Source: Polaribacter sp. SA4-10 (GTDB lineage: Bacteria > Bacteroidota > Bacteroidia > Flavobacteriales > Flavobacteriaceae). From it: a stretch of 32,318 nt of DNA. Under the pieces are notes generated by a model, which was given only the letters and a program-made list of their open reading frames with translations, searched no databases and was not told where the DNA came from. The translations under genes and the position numbers were made by a program. The stretch covers positions 1 to 32,318 of the forward strand of contig CATIQU010000030.1 in assembly GCA_949519155.1 (NCBI GenBank), given 5' to 3'. Positions 32,300-32,318 of the stretch are shown here, piece after piece. The number at the start of each line of letters is the position of its first letter. The first letter of the stretch is position 1.

Positions 32300-32318
32300 A
32301 GGCGGCGACCTACTCTCC
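32300..32318 (-). rRNA. 5S rRNA, 3' end only
   Basis: The last bases of the window, read on the minus strand, are GGAGAGTAGGTCGCCGCC, the typical 3' end of Bacteroidota 5S rRNA. The rest of the gene, and presumably the rRNA operon, lies beyond the right edge. The exact 3' base is uncertain by a few positions. Confidence 0.8.

Overview
The window looks like a chromosomal segment of a marine-type Flavobacteriaceae bacterium (phylum Bacteroidota). The DNA is AT-rich. Promoters carry the Bacteroidota -7 box TAnnTTTG. The lipoproteins have flavobacterial-style signals, and bacillithiol synthesis (bshC), the SCO/YHYH lipoproteins, a NamZ-family lipoprotein and two copies of a typical flavobacterial intergenic RNA-like element are present. 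TTG and GTG start codons are frequent. No phage, transposase, integrase or CRISPR array was found. The right edge enters a 5S rRNA gene on the minus strand.

Layout. 1-1651 is an accessory, damaged end. It holds a 5'-less SGNH-hydrolase-like fragment next to a secreted protein made of about twelve 24-residue MORN-type repeats plus a zinc-peptidase-like domain, split by a one-base deletion. 1893-6194 holds tRNA-Ala(GGC), an OmpA-family lipoprotein, valS and a DUF1573 protein. 6191-7539 is a frameshifted double-DTG aspartyl protease with a PDZ domain. 7693-9894 is an aminotransferase coupled to murB. 9901-13453 is a minus-strand run: ECF sigma factor, small membrane anti-sigma-like protein, Spy/CpxP-like protein, YHYH lipoprotein, MORN lipoprotein and SCO1-like lipoprotein. 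13522-15683 runs the other way: a four-cysteine membrane protein, a possible 44-residue protein, a second ECF sigma factor and an Nramp-like transporter without the usual metal-binding motifs.

15725-16594 is lipA, followed by structured intergenic DNA. 16830-19307 is an M14 zinc carboxypeptidase cut by an in-frame stop. 19514-21966 is bshC-rlmF. 22076-25424 is lpdA and argS with an RNA-like element between them. 25580-27039 is a YkgJ-type cysteine-cluster protein and a sterol desaturase/fatty acid hydroxylase family protein. 27155-29636 is a NamZ-family lipoprotein and an FtsX/LolE-type permease transcribed divergently from start codons 4 bases apart. 29646-32168 is a second RNA-like element, a cysteine synthase/CBS-type enzyme and rimO.

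Two themes stand out. First, the paired ECF loci at 9.9-15.7 kb combine copper-type (SCO1), periplasmic-stress-type (Spy-like) and metal-transporter-like genes, which suggests an envelope metal or redox stress module. This is inference. Second, all three predicted secreted peptidases are disrupted while every housekeeping gene reads cleanly. Two of the breaks are single-base length changes in homopolymers, so sequencing error must be excluded. The third is a true in-frame stop.
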